Below are positions 27,180 to 35,276 of a DNA stretch of 64,000 nucleotides, in pieces. Both the position numbers and the translations under genes were made by a program. The DNA lies in assembly GCA_946478865.1 (NCBI GenBank), contig CAMLDO010000007.1, positions 23,574 through 87,573 on the forward strand, in the 5' to 3' direction. Source of the stretch: an uncultured Methylobacillus sp. (GTDB taxonomy: Bacteria > Pseudomonadota > Gammaproteobacteria > Burkholderiales > Methylophilaceae). Each line of letters opens with the position of its first letter. The stretch's first letter is position 1. The notes under the pieces are model-generated. The model saw nothing but the letters and a program-made list of their open reading frames with translations. It did not search any database and was not told the origin of the DNA.

Positions 27180-27578
27180 TTACAGTGCCTTCATGATCGA
27201 ATGACTGACCCAGATGAAACCGGTCGTCGTGACGACGAAGCTGATGGCAGTGTATACCTTCCACACGGCCTTGCTCCAGAAGTCCGTCTTGAGCATCGCG
27301 ATCACGAAAATGCTGGGATTGGTCATGCCGCCGATGACCACCAGCCAGCACGCGGCAACTGGCAATGCAAAGCCGCCGGACTTGGCGACGCCGTAGAACG
27401 CGAAGCAGAACAGCGCCATGAGAATGTAATCGATATGCGCCTTGATCAGCAGGTGATAGTCCTTCACCACGCCGCCGTCCACGCCCTTGATCACGAACCA
27501 GCGCGCAAACGTTCCGAGCCATGCGAGCATCAGCGCCGCCGCGACCATTGCGATACCGCCTTTGAGCAGAATTTCCAT
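27180..27578 (-). CDS. Four-helix membrane protein of unknown function
   Basis: 132 residues with about four hydrophobic segments (about 5-25, 48-68, 72-92, 108-128). No known catalytic motif. It sits 46 bases after the SnoaL-like gene in the same run. Its ribosome site is weak. Confidence 0.75.
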   Translation of the reverse strand: MEILLKGGIAMVAAALMLAWLGTFARWFVIKGVDGGVVKDYHLLIKAHIDYILMALFCFAFYGVAKSGGFALPVAACWLVVIGGMTNPSIFVIAMLKTDFWSKAVWKVYTAISFVVTTTGFIWVSHSIMKAL

Positions 27579-27624
27579 GTTGTTTCCCCTTGAATGATTG
27601 AAATAGTTTTAATGAAGTGCTGAT

Positions 27625-27999
27625 TTACGCGCCGTGCAGCTGGAAGACCTTGTTCATGATCTTCCACTCACCCTCGACCTTGAGCAGGTTGAAGAAGTCG
27701 GTGAAGCGATGACCGGTCCAGTTGTCCAGTTCGAGGCTTGCCTGGGCGATGCTGCCGACGATACGGATTTCCACGATGCGGGCAGCCAGGTCCTTGGCCG
27801 GGCCGTTCTGCTCGTTCCAGTCAAAAAGCTTCTGGATCGGACCGGCGAACAGGTCGCTGCCGATGTAGCCGTAGAGCGTTGCGTCGGGATGGAAAGCCGG
27901 TTTCATTACATCGCCCTTGCCGGCGATGGCGCCCTGAATGTAGTGCTGGATGGTGGCCGCAATGCTTTCGTATTCGGCCAGAGGCGTGGCGGTGCTCAT
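27625..27999 (-). CDS. SnoaL/NTF2-like (putative lumazine-binding) protein
   Basis: 124 residues with the NTF2 cone fold typical of the 'putative lumazine-binding' family: TIQHYIQGAIAGKGDVMKPA, GYIGSDLFAGP and FFNLLKVEGEWKIMNKVF. Start at the ATG with GAGGAG upstream. It is first in the four-gene minus run. Role unknown; members are often cotranscribed with reductases. Confidence 0.85.
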   Translation of the reverse strand: MSTATPLAEYESIAATIQHYIQGAIAGKGDVMKPAFHPDATLYGYIGSDLFAGPIQKLFDWNEQNGPAKDLAARIVEIRIVGSIAQASLELDNWTGHRFTDFFNLLKVEGEWKIMNKVFQLHGA

Positions 28000-28143
28000 G
28001 ATCTCCTCCAATGTTCGGTAATGGTAGAGGCCATCTTCATCTTTTTCTTTTTAAGGATAAATAATCAATAAAGAACAATATTTGTTCCGATATAGAAACA
28101 ATTTTCAGGGCTCAGCATCTCATCCATTGCTTTAGAATGGGTC

Positions 28144-28710
28144 ATGACCACTCCATCCCGCGTCCTCATCTACATCCACGGCTTTCGCTCCAGCCCGCTC
28201 TCCGAGAAAAGCCGGGCCTTGAGGAAGATCTTTCCCGATATCATTCTGGCGAGCTACGACACGCTCCATCCGGATGCCGGGTTCGCGCAGCTCGATGCCA
28301 TCGTGCGTGGTGCCCTGCCGCGCCGGCCGGTGCTGGCCGGATCGTCGCTCGGCGGATTCTGGTCGTATCAGTTGGCGAAAAAATATGGCGTGCCCTGCGT
28401 GCTGCTCAACCCTTGCATGCAGCCGGAGGTGACGCTACGCCCCTATATTGGCGAGGTGAAGAACATGTACACCGGGGAACGCGGTGTCATGGATGAAAGC
28501 GACCTGCTACGGTATGACGCCTATCGCGTGCCCGGAGCTGCCGCATGCGTGGTACTGCATGAGAAAGGGGACGAGCTGATTCCCTATCGGGAAAGTGTTG
28601 CCAATTTCGAAGGCGATGCGAAGCTGGTATTGATAGAAGGAGGCAGCCACAGCTTCGAGCATCTGGAGATGGCCGTGACGGAGATACGCGCGCTGTTCTC
28701 CGCCGGGTAG
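28144..28710 (+). CDS. YqiA/YcfP-like alpha/beta hydrolase
   Basis: 188 residues. The core has YIHGFRSSPLSEKS, the nucleophile elbow GSSLGG (serine near residue 65), an aspartate in HEKGDELIPY and a histidine in GGSHSF, a complete triad. E. coli YqiA is an esterase of this size. Isolated gene. Confidence 0.9.
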   Translation: MTTPSRVLIYIHGFRSSPLSEKSRALRKIFPDIILASYDTLHPDAGFAQLDAIVRGALPRRPVLAGSSLGGFWSYQLAKKYGVPCVLLNPCMQPEVTLRPYIGEVKNMYTGERGVMDESDLLRYDAYRVPGAAACVVLHEKGDELIPYRESVANFEGDAKLVLIEGGSHSFEHLEMAVTEIRALFSAG

Positions 28711-28733
28711 CCTCCGGGCCCCGCATCGACCGG

Positions 28734-29819
28734 CTAGGTCGGATGCCCCGGAATCGGCGAAAAGCTCTTGGGTTTGAGGACGTAAGTGTCGTTGATCCTG
28801 CCATCGGGTTCCAGAATCTTTCCTTCGCGGCGCCAGAGCTCCTGCGCGCGCCGCGACATGTCGCGGCTGGGATATATGCGTTCTTCCAGAACGGGGCCCC
28901 AGTTGCGCTTGAACGTCACTACATGACGGTGAGCGCAATCCTTGCTCCCTTCTTCCGCCATGCAACCCGATTTTGCCCGCTTGCGCGGCTTTTCAGAAAC
29001 GATGGAACGGTCCACCACCGGCACCCGGCTTGCACTGGCCTGGGGCTCCTCGGGAGGCGGTGGCGGCTCCGTCTTCTCGACAGGTTTCAGATTAGCGACC
29101 TGCACCGGCTCGGGAGTTGCTGCTGATTGCGCCGGTGGCGTCGGCGAAAGCGGCATGGCTTCGATTTTTTCAGGACGTGGCGGCTCTTCCTTCTGCAGCC
29201 TGGGCACCTGCTCAACCACTTGGGGTTGCTGCTTAGGCTGCACGGCGTCCGTCTTGCCTGCCGCAGCCGGCGCTTCGACGAGCGCGGTTTCGACTTCCCT
29301 CAGGCCCAGCGCCGCTTTTGCGTCATACATCATGGGAGAACCGATTTCGTAGCCGATATAGGTTTCGGCATTCACTTTTTTGTTCGGCTTGCGCAGCGCT
29401 TCTTCGATCAAAAACGCAAACGGCGATCCAGCATAAGGTTTTTCATCATCCGGCAGATTGAGAGTTACCACCCAGGCGGCGACGCCGATCACGATGACAA
29501 ATAGCAGACCCAGCGCCATGCTCATTTGCCGCTCGATCTGGCCGACGCGTTGTCTGCCGATAGAAGGCTGGGTTATGTAGGGACTGGAGCCGGTAATTTC
29601 GGCGCTTCCGGAGAAGGCGCGCTTTCGGCGCATTTCGCGCGATGCCTGTTCCGCTTCCGCGATTGCCGCCTTCTGCTGGGGCGGTATGCGTGAGGATGAG
29701 TCGGGCGAGTTGCCGCTGGCCCGGCGTTGCTTTTCGACGCCCGGAAAAAGTTCGGCGCCGCAGGACGTACAGACATTCATGACAGCCGGGTTTTCCAGCT
29801 GGCATTGAGGACACTTCAT
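28734..29819 (-). CDS. Zinc-ribbon membrane protein with proline-rich linker
   Basis: 361 residues from the ATG preceded by GGAGGAG. CPQC near residue 3 and CTSC near 17 form a zinc ribbon; a single membrane helix lies at about 100-122 (LGLLFVIVIGVAAWVVTL). A long Pro/Glu-rich linker follows (about 190-275), then a C-terminal domain with two cysteines (GCMAEEGSKDCAHRH). The head is cytoplasmic and the tail probably periplasmic. Family not recognised. It is divergent from a 55-residue zinc-ribbon membrane protein. Confidence 0.75.
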   Translation of the reverse strand: MKCPQCQLENPAVMNVCTSCGAELFPGVEKQRRASGNSPDSSSRIPPQQKAAIAEAEQASREMRRKRAFSGSAEITGSSPYITQPSIGRQRVGQIERQMSMALGLLFVIVIGVAAWVVTLNLPDDEKPYAGSPFAFLIEEALRKPNKKVNAETYIGYEIGSPMMYDAKAALGLREVETALVEAPAAAGKTDAVQPKQQPQVVEQVPRLQKEEPPRPEKIEAMPLSPTPPAQSAATPEPVQVANLKPVEKTEPPPPPEEPQASASRVPVVDRSIVSEKPRKRAKSGCMAEEGSKDCAHRHVVTFKRNWGPVLEERIYPSRDMSRRAQELWRREGKILEPDGRINDTYVLKPKSFSPIPGHPT

Positions 29820-30011
29820 CGTGCACTCCTCCGAAAACTTTCTGTCGTTTTCATGAATAGAGCGCGCCGGAGGGAAATAATTCAACCGCTGCCGTGAGGC
29901 GAATTCCGGATTGTGAAATTCGATGTGTAGCGAATAAAAATTGTTCCTACTAAGATAACCGTGCAAAAAGAGTAATACCCGATCATGCGGTGCATCAAAG
30001 GAGATGGCACG

Positions 30012-30179
30012 ATGGAATGCGGTAATTGCGGTTTTTTGAATCCCCAGGGCGAGCTGATCTGCCACCATTGTTCGGCGGCAGTTCTGGCAAAACAGCCCCA
30101 GCGCTCAACTCACATGCTGTTCCTGCTGCTGGCGCTGATGATTTCCTTCGCTATCCTGGAAGCCTGGCTGCTGTTCTAG
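30012..30179 (+). CDS. Mini zinc-ribbon membrane protein
   Basis: 55 residues: MECGNCGFLN...LICHHC gives a CxxC...CxxC zinc ribbon (Cys 3, 6, 17, 20), followed by one membrane helix (about 35-54). AAGGAG ribosome site. It looks like a minimal version of the zinc-ribbon/helix head of the divergent 361-residue protein. Confidence 0.7.
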   Translation: MECGNCGFLNPQGELICHHCSAAVLAKQPQRSTHMLFLLLALMISFAILEAWLLF

Positions 30180-30449
30180 CTAGCCGCCGTGATGCGGGAG
30201 ATTGTGTTTCTCCCGGTTATCGTGCGCATGTTGCTCGATGAAGGCGTTGACCACGGCACGGGCTTCGAACATCTTTCCCCGCAGTTGCACTACGCGGGTC
30301 ATTTCTTCCCGGTCGGGCGGCCCGCCCTTCGCCTCCAGGTACAAGCTTGTGGCATCGTCCAGCGCCTTTTGCGCCGCGTAATATTCCTCTCGTTTCCGTT
30401 CCCAGTCCTCGTATAGCCCGGGCCAGTCCCAATCGCCGTTCAAGACCAT
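30180..30449 (-). CDS. Small helical protein, paralogue of 32732 and 39824 products
   Basis: 89 residues, strongly charged. WPGLYEDWERKREEYYAAQKAL is followed by a Gly-Pro turn (GGPPDREEM) and a second helix (FEARAVVNAFIEQH). The same helix, GPPP-like turn, helix plan is seen at 32732-33019 and in a looser form at 39824-40048. AGGAGG ribosome site. Family unknown. Confidence 0.75.
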   Translation of the reverse strand: MVLNGDWDWPGLYEDWERKREEYYAAQKALDDATSLYLEAKGGPPDREEMTRVVQLRGKMFEARAVVNAFIEQHAHDNREKHNLPHHGG

Positions 30450-30515
30450 GATTCGTCCTCCTGTACATGGGATAGAGGACGCGCCGCATAGTTCCTGCCT
30501 TGATGTTTTGTTCAG

Positions 30516-30761
30516 CTAACCGGCTTCGTGCCTTTCCACGAACACATCCAGCAGCCTGTCCACGCGCGGCGCAATCACGATGATCGCCACGAATACGATG
30601 GGCCAGGCCGTCATGAATGCGCGCATCCAGACCTTGAGAAAAACAGCGCCCGGTACGCCGTGCAATGTCAGGATCACGGCTGAAACGATCAACCCGGTAC
30701 TGCATGACATCACCAGCGCGAAAAGCGGTTTGCGGTATCTTGAAGAAATCTTGTTTGCCAT
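30516..30761 (-). CDS. DUF2798-like small membrane protein
   Basis: 81 residues, two membrane helices (about 10-32 and 48-68) with the family-like start YRKPLFALVMSCSTGLIVS and MTAWPIVFVAIIVIAP. Transport or structural role unknown. It sits between the 89-residue protein and an SDR gene on the same strand. Confidence 0.75.
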   Translation of the reverse strand: MANKISSRYRKPLFALVMSCSTGLIVSAVILTLHGVPGAVFLKVWMRAFMTAWPIVFVAIIVIAPRVDRLLDVFVERHEAG

Positions 30762-30820
30762 TTTGAGACCTGTAAATGGATAAAGGCCCTCGCCGTCTCG
30801 CAAGGGCTCTTGCCGATCAA

Positions 30821-31564
30821 TTACCAGGGCAATGTATCGTTTTCGTGGAAGAAACCGCCGCTGGGGCCATCCGCTTCCAGCGTGGCAAGTCGCACGCTGG
30901 TTTTCCAGCTGTCCTCAACTTCCATCGGCGCATTGTCGCCGCCGAGTTCCGTCTTCACCCAGCCGGGATGTGCGGAATTGACCTTGATCGGCGTATCGCG
31001 CAGCGCATGGGCGAGATGGATGGTGTAGGCATTGAGCGCGGTCTTGGAGGCGTTATAGGCCAATCCTTTGGCGGGGTCGATCGGCGAATTCGGCATGCTG
31101 TGCAGAGTCTGGGAGGCAAGGATGCTGGAAAGATTGACGATGCGCCCCGCAGGCGCCTTCTGGATCAGTGGAAGCAGTTTCTGCGTGATATCCACTACGG
31201 CGAACAGATTGACCTGGAAGGTTTGCTGCAGCGTTTCCTGACTGACGGTGTTGCTGTTGTTCACGCCCAGCAGATGCTCCTTGAGCACGCCTGCGTTGTT
31301 GATAAGGATGTCGAGCTTGCCGAATTTGCGCTCGATGAACGCATAAACCTCGTCCGCCGTCGCCGGCACCGCAGCGTCGTAATGCACGACTTCGGCGCGG
31401 ATGCCTTGTGCCTTGAGCTGATCTGCCGCCGCTTGTCCCTTGGCCGTATCGCGCACGCCGAGCACAACGGTGATACCCAGTTCGCCGAGCTTCTTCGCGG
31501 TCTCGAAACCGATGCCGCGATTGGCTCCGGAAATGAATGCTACCTTGCTGTTCTGCTGTTCCAT
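30821..31564 (-). CDS. SDR-family oxidoreductase
   Basis: 247 residues. GANRGIG nucleotide motif near residue 12, NNAG near 85, and a catalytic Tyr-x3-Lys in LAYNASKTA. The group resembles carbonyl reductases that use NADPH. Start at the ATG 31562-31564. It is divergent from a TetR gene, with a perfect 26-base palindrome between them. Confidence 0.92.
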   Translation of the reverse strand: MEQQNSKVAFISGANRGIGFETAKKLGELGITVVLGVRDTAKGQAAADQLKAQGIRAEVVHYDAAVPATADEVYAFIERKFGKLDILINNAGVLKEHLLGVNNSNTVSQETLQQTFQVNLFAVVDITQKLLPLIQKAPAGRIVNLSSILASQTLHSMPNSPIDPAKGLAYNASKTALNAYTIHLAHALRDTPIKVNSAHPGWVKTELGGDNAPMEVEDSWKTSVRLATLEADGPSGGFFHENDTLPW

Positions 31565-31602
31565 GATGTTGTCTCCTCGAATTGAAAAGTGATGCCCGCG
31601 CA

Positions 31603-31628
31603 ATTTATTTACCAATCGGTAAATAAAT
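31603..31628. promoter_or_regulatory. Perfect TetR-type operator palindrome
   Basis: Arms ATTTATTTACC and GGTAAATAAAT are exact complements, with a 4-base centre (AATC). It lies 38 bases upstream of the SDR start. Confidence 0.7.
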
Positions 31629-31663
31629 AATATGCGCCCCTTTCGATCCGGTCAACAAATTTC

Positions 31664-31680
31664 TTACCGATAGGTATAAT
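31664..31680. promoter_or_regulatory. Second operator overlapping the tetR -10 element
   Basis: TTACCGATAGGTAT is a variant of the core TTACCAATCGGTAA of the 31603 palindrome. It runs into a TATAAT (31675-31680), so binding would shut the regulator's own promoter. Confidence 0.6.
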
Positions 31681-31711
31681 ATTGATCATGTCATCGATCA
31701 TGGAAACTGTC

Positions 31712-32326
31712 ATGAACACCTCCACTCCCCCCAAACAGCGCGGACGCCCGCCGGCTTTCGATCATGAAGAAGCACTGGAAAAGGCGATGCACGTGTTCTG
31801 GGCGCGCGGCTATGAGGGTGCCTCGATGTCGGACCTGACGGAAGCGCTGGGGGTGAACAAGCCCAGCATCTATGGTGCTTTCGGCAGCAAGGAAGAATTG
31901 TTTCGCAAGGCGGTGCAGCGTTACCTGCAAGGGCCGGCGGCTTTCGTCCGCGAATCGGTGCAGGCGCCGACCGCCTATGAGGTCGCGGAAAAGCTGCTGA
32001 TGACCGCGGCCCGCTTCCTCGCAGGCAAGGACCATCCGCCGGGCTGCATGATGACGCTAGGCGCGCTCGCCTGCGGACAAAGTGGCGAGATCATCAAAGA
32101 GGAGCTGGCCAACAGCCGGAAAATGTTCGAAAGCCTGCTGGCAGCGCGGTTCGCGCGCGCCCAGGCGGAAAATGACCTGCCTGCAGAAACGAATCCCGCC
32201 GATCTGGCCAGACTGCTGACGACCGTGCATCAGGGAATGTCGGTACAGGCATCGGGCGGAGCGAGCGAAGCCGACCTGCTGGGCGTTGCGCGGCTGGTGC
32301 TGGAAAGCTGGCCGGGGCGACGATGA
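31712..32326 (+). CDS. TetR/AcrR-family transcriptional regulator
   Basis: 204 residues with helix-turn-helix at about 10-55 (FDHEEALEKAMHVFWARGYE, then LTEALGVNKPSIYGAF) and a C-terminal cysteine site (PPGCMMTLGA), the same sub-group as the regulator at 10268. The start is uncertain: in-frame ATGs at 31688, 31700 and 31712 exist, and the TATAAT at 31675 would make the first nearly leaderless. I choose 31712 for its GGAAA upstream. Confidence 0.88.
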   Translation: MNTSTPPKQRGRPPAFDHEEALEKAMHVFWARGYEGASMSDLTEALGVNKPSIYGAFGSKEELFRKAVQRYLQGPAAFVRESVQAPTAYEVAEKLLMTAARFLAGKDHPPGCMMTLGALACGQSGEIIKEELANSRKMFESLLAARFARAQAENDLPAETNPADLARLLTTVHQGMSVQASGGASEADLLGVARLVLESWPGRR

Positions 32327-32349
32327 CCCTGATCGCAGCTTCATAAAAC

Positions 32350-32376
32350 AGAACGGGAGCTCAATGCTCCCGTTCT
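32350..32376. terminator. Hairpin between convergent tetR and small membrane gene
   Basis: Perfect 11-base arms AGAACGGGAGC/GCTCCCGTTCT, 5-base loop. There is an A-rich stretch on the left, so it fits best as terminator for the minus-strand gene. Confidence 0.7.
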
Positions 32377-32393
32377 GCCGATGCATGGAGGCT

Positions 32394-32519
32394 TCAGGAT
32401 CGCTCCTCCGCCTCGTCGTCGTCCATCTCGTCCTTCATGCCGTGCATCACGATGATAGCCGCGGCGAACCCCATCACTACCCCGCATAACCAGATAAACA
32501 TGCCTATCCACAAGTCCAT
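32394..32519 (-). CDS. 41-residue membrane protein with acidic tail
   Basis: ATG at 32517-32519 with AGGGGAG eight bases upstream. Residues 4-25 are one membrane helix; the tail MKDEMDDDEAEERS is strongly acidic. It ends just before the terminator at 32350. Too short for standard gene finders; family unknown. Confidence 0.6.
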   Translation of the reverse strand: MDLWIGMFIWLCGVVMGFAAAIIVMHGMKDEMDDDEAEERS

Positions 32520-32731
32520 GCCATCGACTCCCCTGCTAGACGAAGATTTTTAATGATTGTTTTCAGTTTGACTGGCAGGCACTACACCATTAAGGCAAAA
32601 CACGCCCTGAAAAATCAGGACGTGCCGGGGAGTATCGAAGAGTCGAAGACATTATCGCAAGACCGTTTTCGGCTTATCCGACAGACGGTTGCAAAATGCT
32701 AGTGAGTGGCGGAATTTGAAGCGCTGCAGAC

Positions 32732-33019
32732 CTAGCTGTGGTCCAGACTGGCATCGGGCGGCGGCAAGGGAGTGGAGCGGACTTTCTCCTCCGAGGAATG
32801 CGCCTCGATGAAATCGTCCACGGTAAGACGCTTGGCCTCCAGCTGCTGACCGAGGTCGCGCAACTTGTCGAGCGACTGCCGGTTGGGCGGCGGCCCCTTG
32901 GATTCGAGGAACAGCAGCATCTTCTCGTCCAGCGCCTGCTGTTCCTGTTCGTACACCGACCGCATGTACTGCCAGTCCTTGTAAATCTCGATCCAGCCAA
33001 GTTCGCCGTTCATTACCAT
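32732..33019 (-). CDS. Small helical protein, paralogue of 30180 product
   Basis: 95 residues. IYKDWQYMRSVYEQEQQALD, then SKGPPPNRQSLDKL and ...EAKRLTVDDFIEAH, match the 30180-30449 product over most of its length (LYLEAKGGPP versus LFLESKGPPP). Very good GGAGGAGGG ribosome site. Function unknown. Confidence 0.75.
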   Translation of the reverse strand: MVMNGELGWIEIYKDWQYMRSVYEQEQQALDEKMLLFLESKGPPPNRQSLDKLRDLGQQLEAKRLTVDDFIEAHSSEEKVRSTPLPPPDASLDHS

Positions 33020-33195
33020 GATTTAACCCTCCTCCGGATGTGACGGAGCCGAACGGGCAAGGTTCCGGCTAAACGGCTTTGCGCAATTTTTGTAGGGTAC
33101 TTTCCTACAACAGAACAAGCCAAACGCGGCTTATGCGGAGCACGCCTCCCTCCTATGCTACGGCTTCGACTTAATGCGAACAAAGGAGCGTGAAA

Positions 33196-33705
33196 ATGCG
33201 AGCAACCACAGGACTATTCACAGACCGTAACAGCGCTGAACGCGCTTATCAGGCCGCCACCGCTGCCGGCTATTCCGCGGACGAAATCGATGTAGTAATG
33301 TCGGAGGAAACGCGCGAGCGCTTTTACGGCAAGCATGCGACGCTGGAAACCGAAGTGGGCAACAAATCAGCCGAAGGCGCGGCAGTTGGTGGCGCCGTGG
33401 GTGCGACCGCCGGAGCGATTGCCGGCGTTCTCGCCGCAGCGGGTACGATTGCCGTACCGGGACTGGGCCTCGTTGTCGCGGGGCCGATTGCCGCGGGTCT
33501 TGCAGGTGCAGGTGCGGGCGGTGTAACGGCTGGCCTCGCCGGGGCGCTGGTCGGCTGGGGCATCCCGGAAGATCGTCTGAAAACCTATGAGCAGGGGGTC
33601 GACGAAGGCGGCATTCTGCTCGGCGTGAAACCGCATAACGATCAGGACGCGGAACGCTTCGCGTCGGAGTGGCGCGCGGCAAATGCACGGGACGTTTATT
33701 CCTAG
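33196..33705 (+). CDS. Stress-type glycine-zipper protein
   Basis: 169 residues. N-terminal part (TTGLFTDRNSAERAYQAATA) fits the general-stress heat-shock-like domain; the centre (about 55-120) is a Gly/Ala-rich zipper (GGAVGATAGAIAGVLAAAG) able to insert in membrane, followed by WGIPEDRLKTYEQGVDEGG. Start at the ATG with AAGGAG. Such genes are often stress-induced; here this is inference. Confidence 0.8.
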   Translation: MRATTGLFTDRNSAERAYQAATAAGYSADEIDVVMSEETRERFYGKHATLETEVGNKSAEGAAVGGAVGATAGAIAGVLAAAGTIAVPGLGLVVAGPIAAGLAGAGAGGVTAGLAGALVGWGIPEDRLKTYEQGVDEGGILLGVKPHNDQDAERFASEWRAANARDVYS

Positions 33706-33720
33706 ACTAGATCTGAAAGA

Positions 33721-33750
33721 AAAAGCCCGCTCTGTGCGGGCTTTTCTTTT
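33721..33750 (+). terminator. Terminator after the glycine-zipper gene
   Basis: AAAAGCCCGC/GCGGGCTTTT, 5-base loop, followed by CTTTTTT. Confidence 0.88.
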
Positions 33751-33803
33751 TTCTGCTGCCCCGCATTGCATATGCAAAAAGAGCACGCCATCGCAAAATC
33801 AGC

Positions 33804-34571
33804 TCATCGGTATTTTTGCTTCCAGACTGGATCGGCAAGCACTTTGCGCAATGCCGTCCGAAACAGCCTCGCACCCTCTTCCAGAATCTCCGGGCCTGGT
33901 ACGAAGGTCTCGACCCGATAGGGCGGGTGCCGGCTCGCAACGAGATAAACGTAGTTCGTCGAAAACCCCGTCAGATGGCGCACGCCTTCCAGGTACATCG
34001 CTGCGCTGAGGTGGTAGCGCTGCATTTGCAAGGTACGCTGAAAAACGGCGAGCGAGGCGTCGAAAGTCGTTTTGAGCTCCAGGATCAGGTGGGGCAACAC
34101 GAGCAGATCGGGACGTATTTTGCAGCGTACCTCCGTGGCCGGATCGCGCCAGAACAGGCTGCGCTCGGCCAGCCCTTCCGCCAGCAGGCGCGAAATTTCC
34201 GGCAACCGCGCCACTTGTTCCCGTATGCCGTGCAACGCCTCCATCTGCGCCTGCGTAATGAACCTCAACGGATGCTCCCGCTCCTGCCGGATCAGATTGA
34301 GGTCTTCCTCATGGAAAAGATCGACATGCTCCACCGGCAGGGCAACATATTCGCGTTCGAAACGCTCGGGTTCGAGCAGCGCGCAGTGCACGGCCGTGCC
34401 GAAATCGAGTCGCGGCGTGGACTCGTTCTGGCGCAGCAAATAGCGCTGCAGCGCTTCCGGCGAATCCAGCACGCGCTTGAGGCCGGAACTGGAAATATAG
34501 CCTTGCTCGCCGAGGTAATCGTCGATGTCGAGTTCGTAGATGCCGGGCGCGATGGGAATAATGCTGTTCAT
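33804..34571 (-). CDS. RecE/exonuclease VIII-like PD-(D/E)XK nuclease
   Basis: 255 residues, similar to the C-terminal nuclease half of E. coli RecE and phage exonucleases. SSSGLKRVLDSPEA opens the domain, FGTAVH is at 57-62, KIRPD at 151-155 and the second metal ligand in LELKTT at 164-169, giving the D...ExK core. QMQRYHLSAAMYLEG supplies the helix glutamine. Such enzymes digest double-stranded DNA 5' to 3' for recombination. There is no RecT-like annealase or phage gene nearby, which is unusual. Confidence 0.85.
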   Translation of the reverse strand: MNSIIPIAPGIYELDIDDYLGEQGYISSSGLKRVLDSPEALQRYLLRQNESTPRLDFGTAVHCALLEPERFEREYVALPVEHVDLFHEEDLNLIRQEREHPLRFITQAQMEALHGIREQVARLPEISRLLAEGLAERSLFWRDPATEVRCKIRPDLLVLPHLILELKTTFDASLAVFQRTLQMQRYHLSAAMYLEGVRHLTGFSTNYVYLVASRHPPYRVETFVPGPEILEEGARLFRTALRKVLADPVWKQKYR

Positions 34572-34625
34572 CGCTAGCTAGCTTAGGGCCTCCTGCGGCA
34601 TTTTCAAACCTTTTGTGCGTTGCGG

Positions 34626-34678
34626 TTGACAGCGGGAGAATGATCGTTCTACCATTTGAGAACGATCATTCTCCCGCT
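34626..34678 (+). promoter_or_regulatory. TetR promoter with perfect 20-base inverted repeat
   Basis: TTGACA (34626-34631) is a consensus -35. The repeat's left arm is 34631-34650 and the right arm 34659-34678, exact complements over 20 bases with an 8-base spacer, ending 6 bases before the TetR start codon. The core GAACGATCATTC resembles TetR half sites. Confidence 0.75.
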
Positions 34679-34684
34679 CAAGCC

Positions 34685-35245
34685 ATGACCACCGTCATCA
34701 CCGATGCACGCCAGAAACTGCTGGAAGTCACCGAACGCCTGATCTACCGCGGCGGCATCCTCGCCACCGGGATGGACGCCATTGTCAAAGAGTCCGGCGT
34801 TTCCCGAAAAACCATCTACAGTCATTTCCCGTCCAAGGAGGCGCTGGTGGCGCGCGTGCTGCAAGAGCGTGACGCGCGCTGGATGGACTGGTTCGTCCAG
34901 GCAACGAGCCAGGCCGGTACGCCCGAAGCCCGGCTGCTTTCCGCCTTCGACGCGCTGGACGCTTGGTTTCACACCGAGGACTTCAACGGCTGCGCCTTCA
35001 TCAACGCGGCCGGGGAAATCGGCGATGCGGCCGATCCGATCCGTGCGATCGCCCATGAACACAAGATCAAGCTGCGCGACTACCTGCGCGAGCTTGCCGT
35101 CGAATACGGCGTCGCCGACCCCGACCAGCTCGCCGCGGAATTCCTCATCCTCATCGATGGCGCGATCACCGTCGCCAAGGTGCTGGGCCACAAACAGGCC
35201 GCCCGCGAAGCGCAGCAGCTCGCGAAGAAACTGCTTTCCCTCTGA
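34685..35245 (+). CDS. TetR/AcrR-family transcriptional regulator
   Basis: 186 residues. Helix-turn-helix at about 15-55 (GMDAIVKESGVSRKTIYSHF); C-terminal domain with GCAFINAAGEIGDAADP typical of the TetR_C_ group around YxaF/LmrA-like regulators. It lies 31 bases before a DUF1348 gene it probably controls, and its own promoter carries a long inverted repeat. Confidence 0.92.
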   Translation: MTTVITDARQKLLEVTERLIYRGGILATGMDAIVKESGVSRKTIYSHFPSKEALVARVLQERDARWMDWFVQATSQAGTPEARLLSAFDALDAWFHTEDFNGCAFINAAGEIGDAADPIRAIAHEHKIKLRDYLRELAVEYGVADPDQLAAEFLILIDGAITVAKVLGHKQAAREAQQLAKKLLSL

Positions 35246-35276
35246 CCTCTAGCCTACACTTACCAAGGAGCCTCTC

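Noticed and set aside
11863..33750. The two terminators with the same AAAAGCCCGC stem as copies of a mobile repeat
   Set aside because: Loops and flanks differ completely; the stem is a common terminator form.
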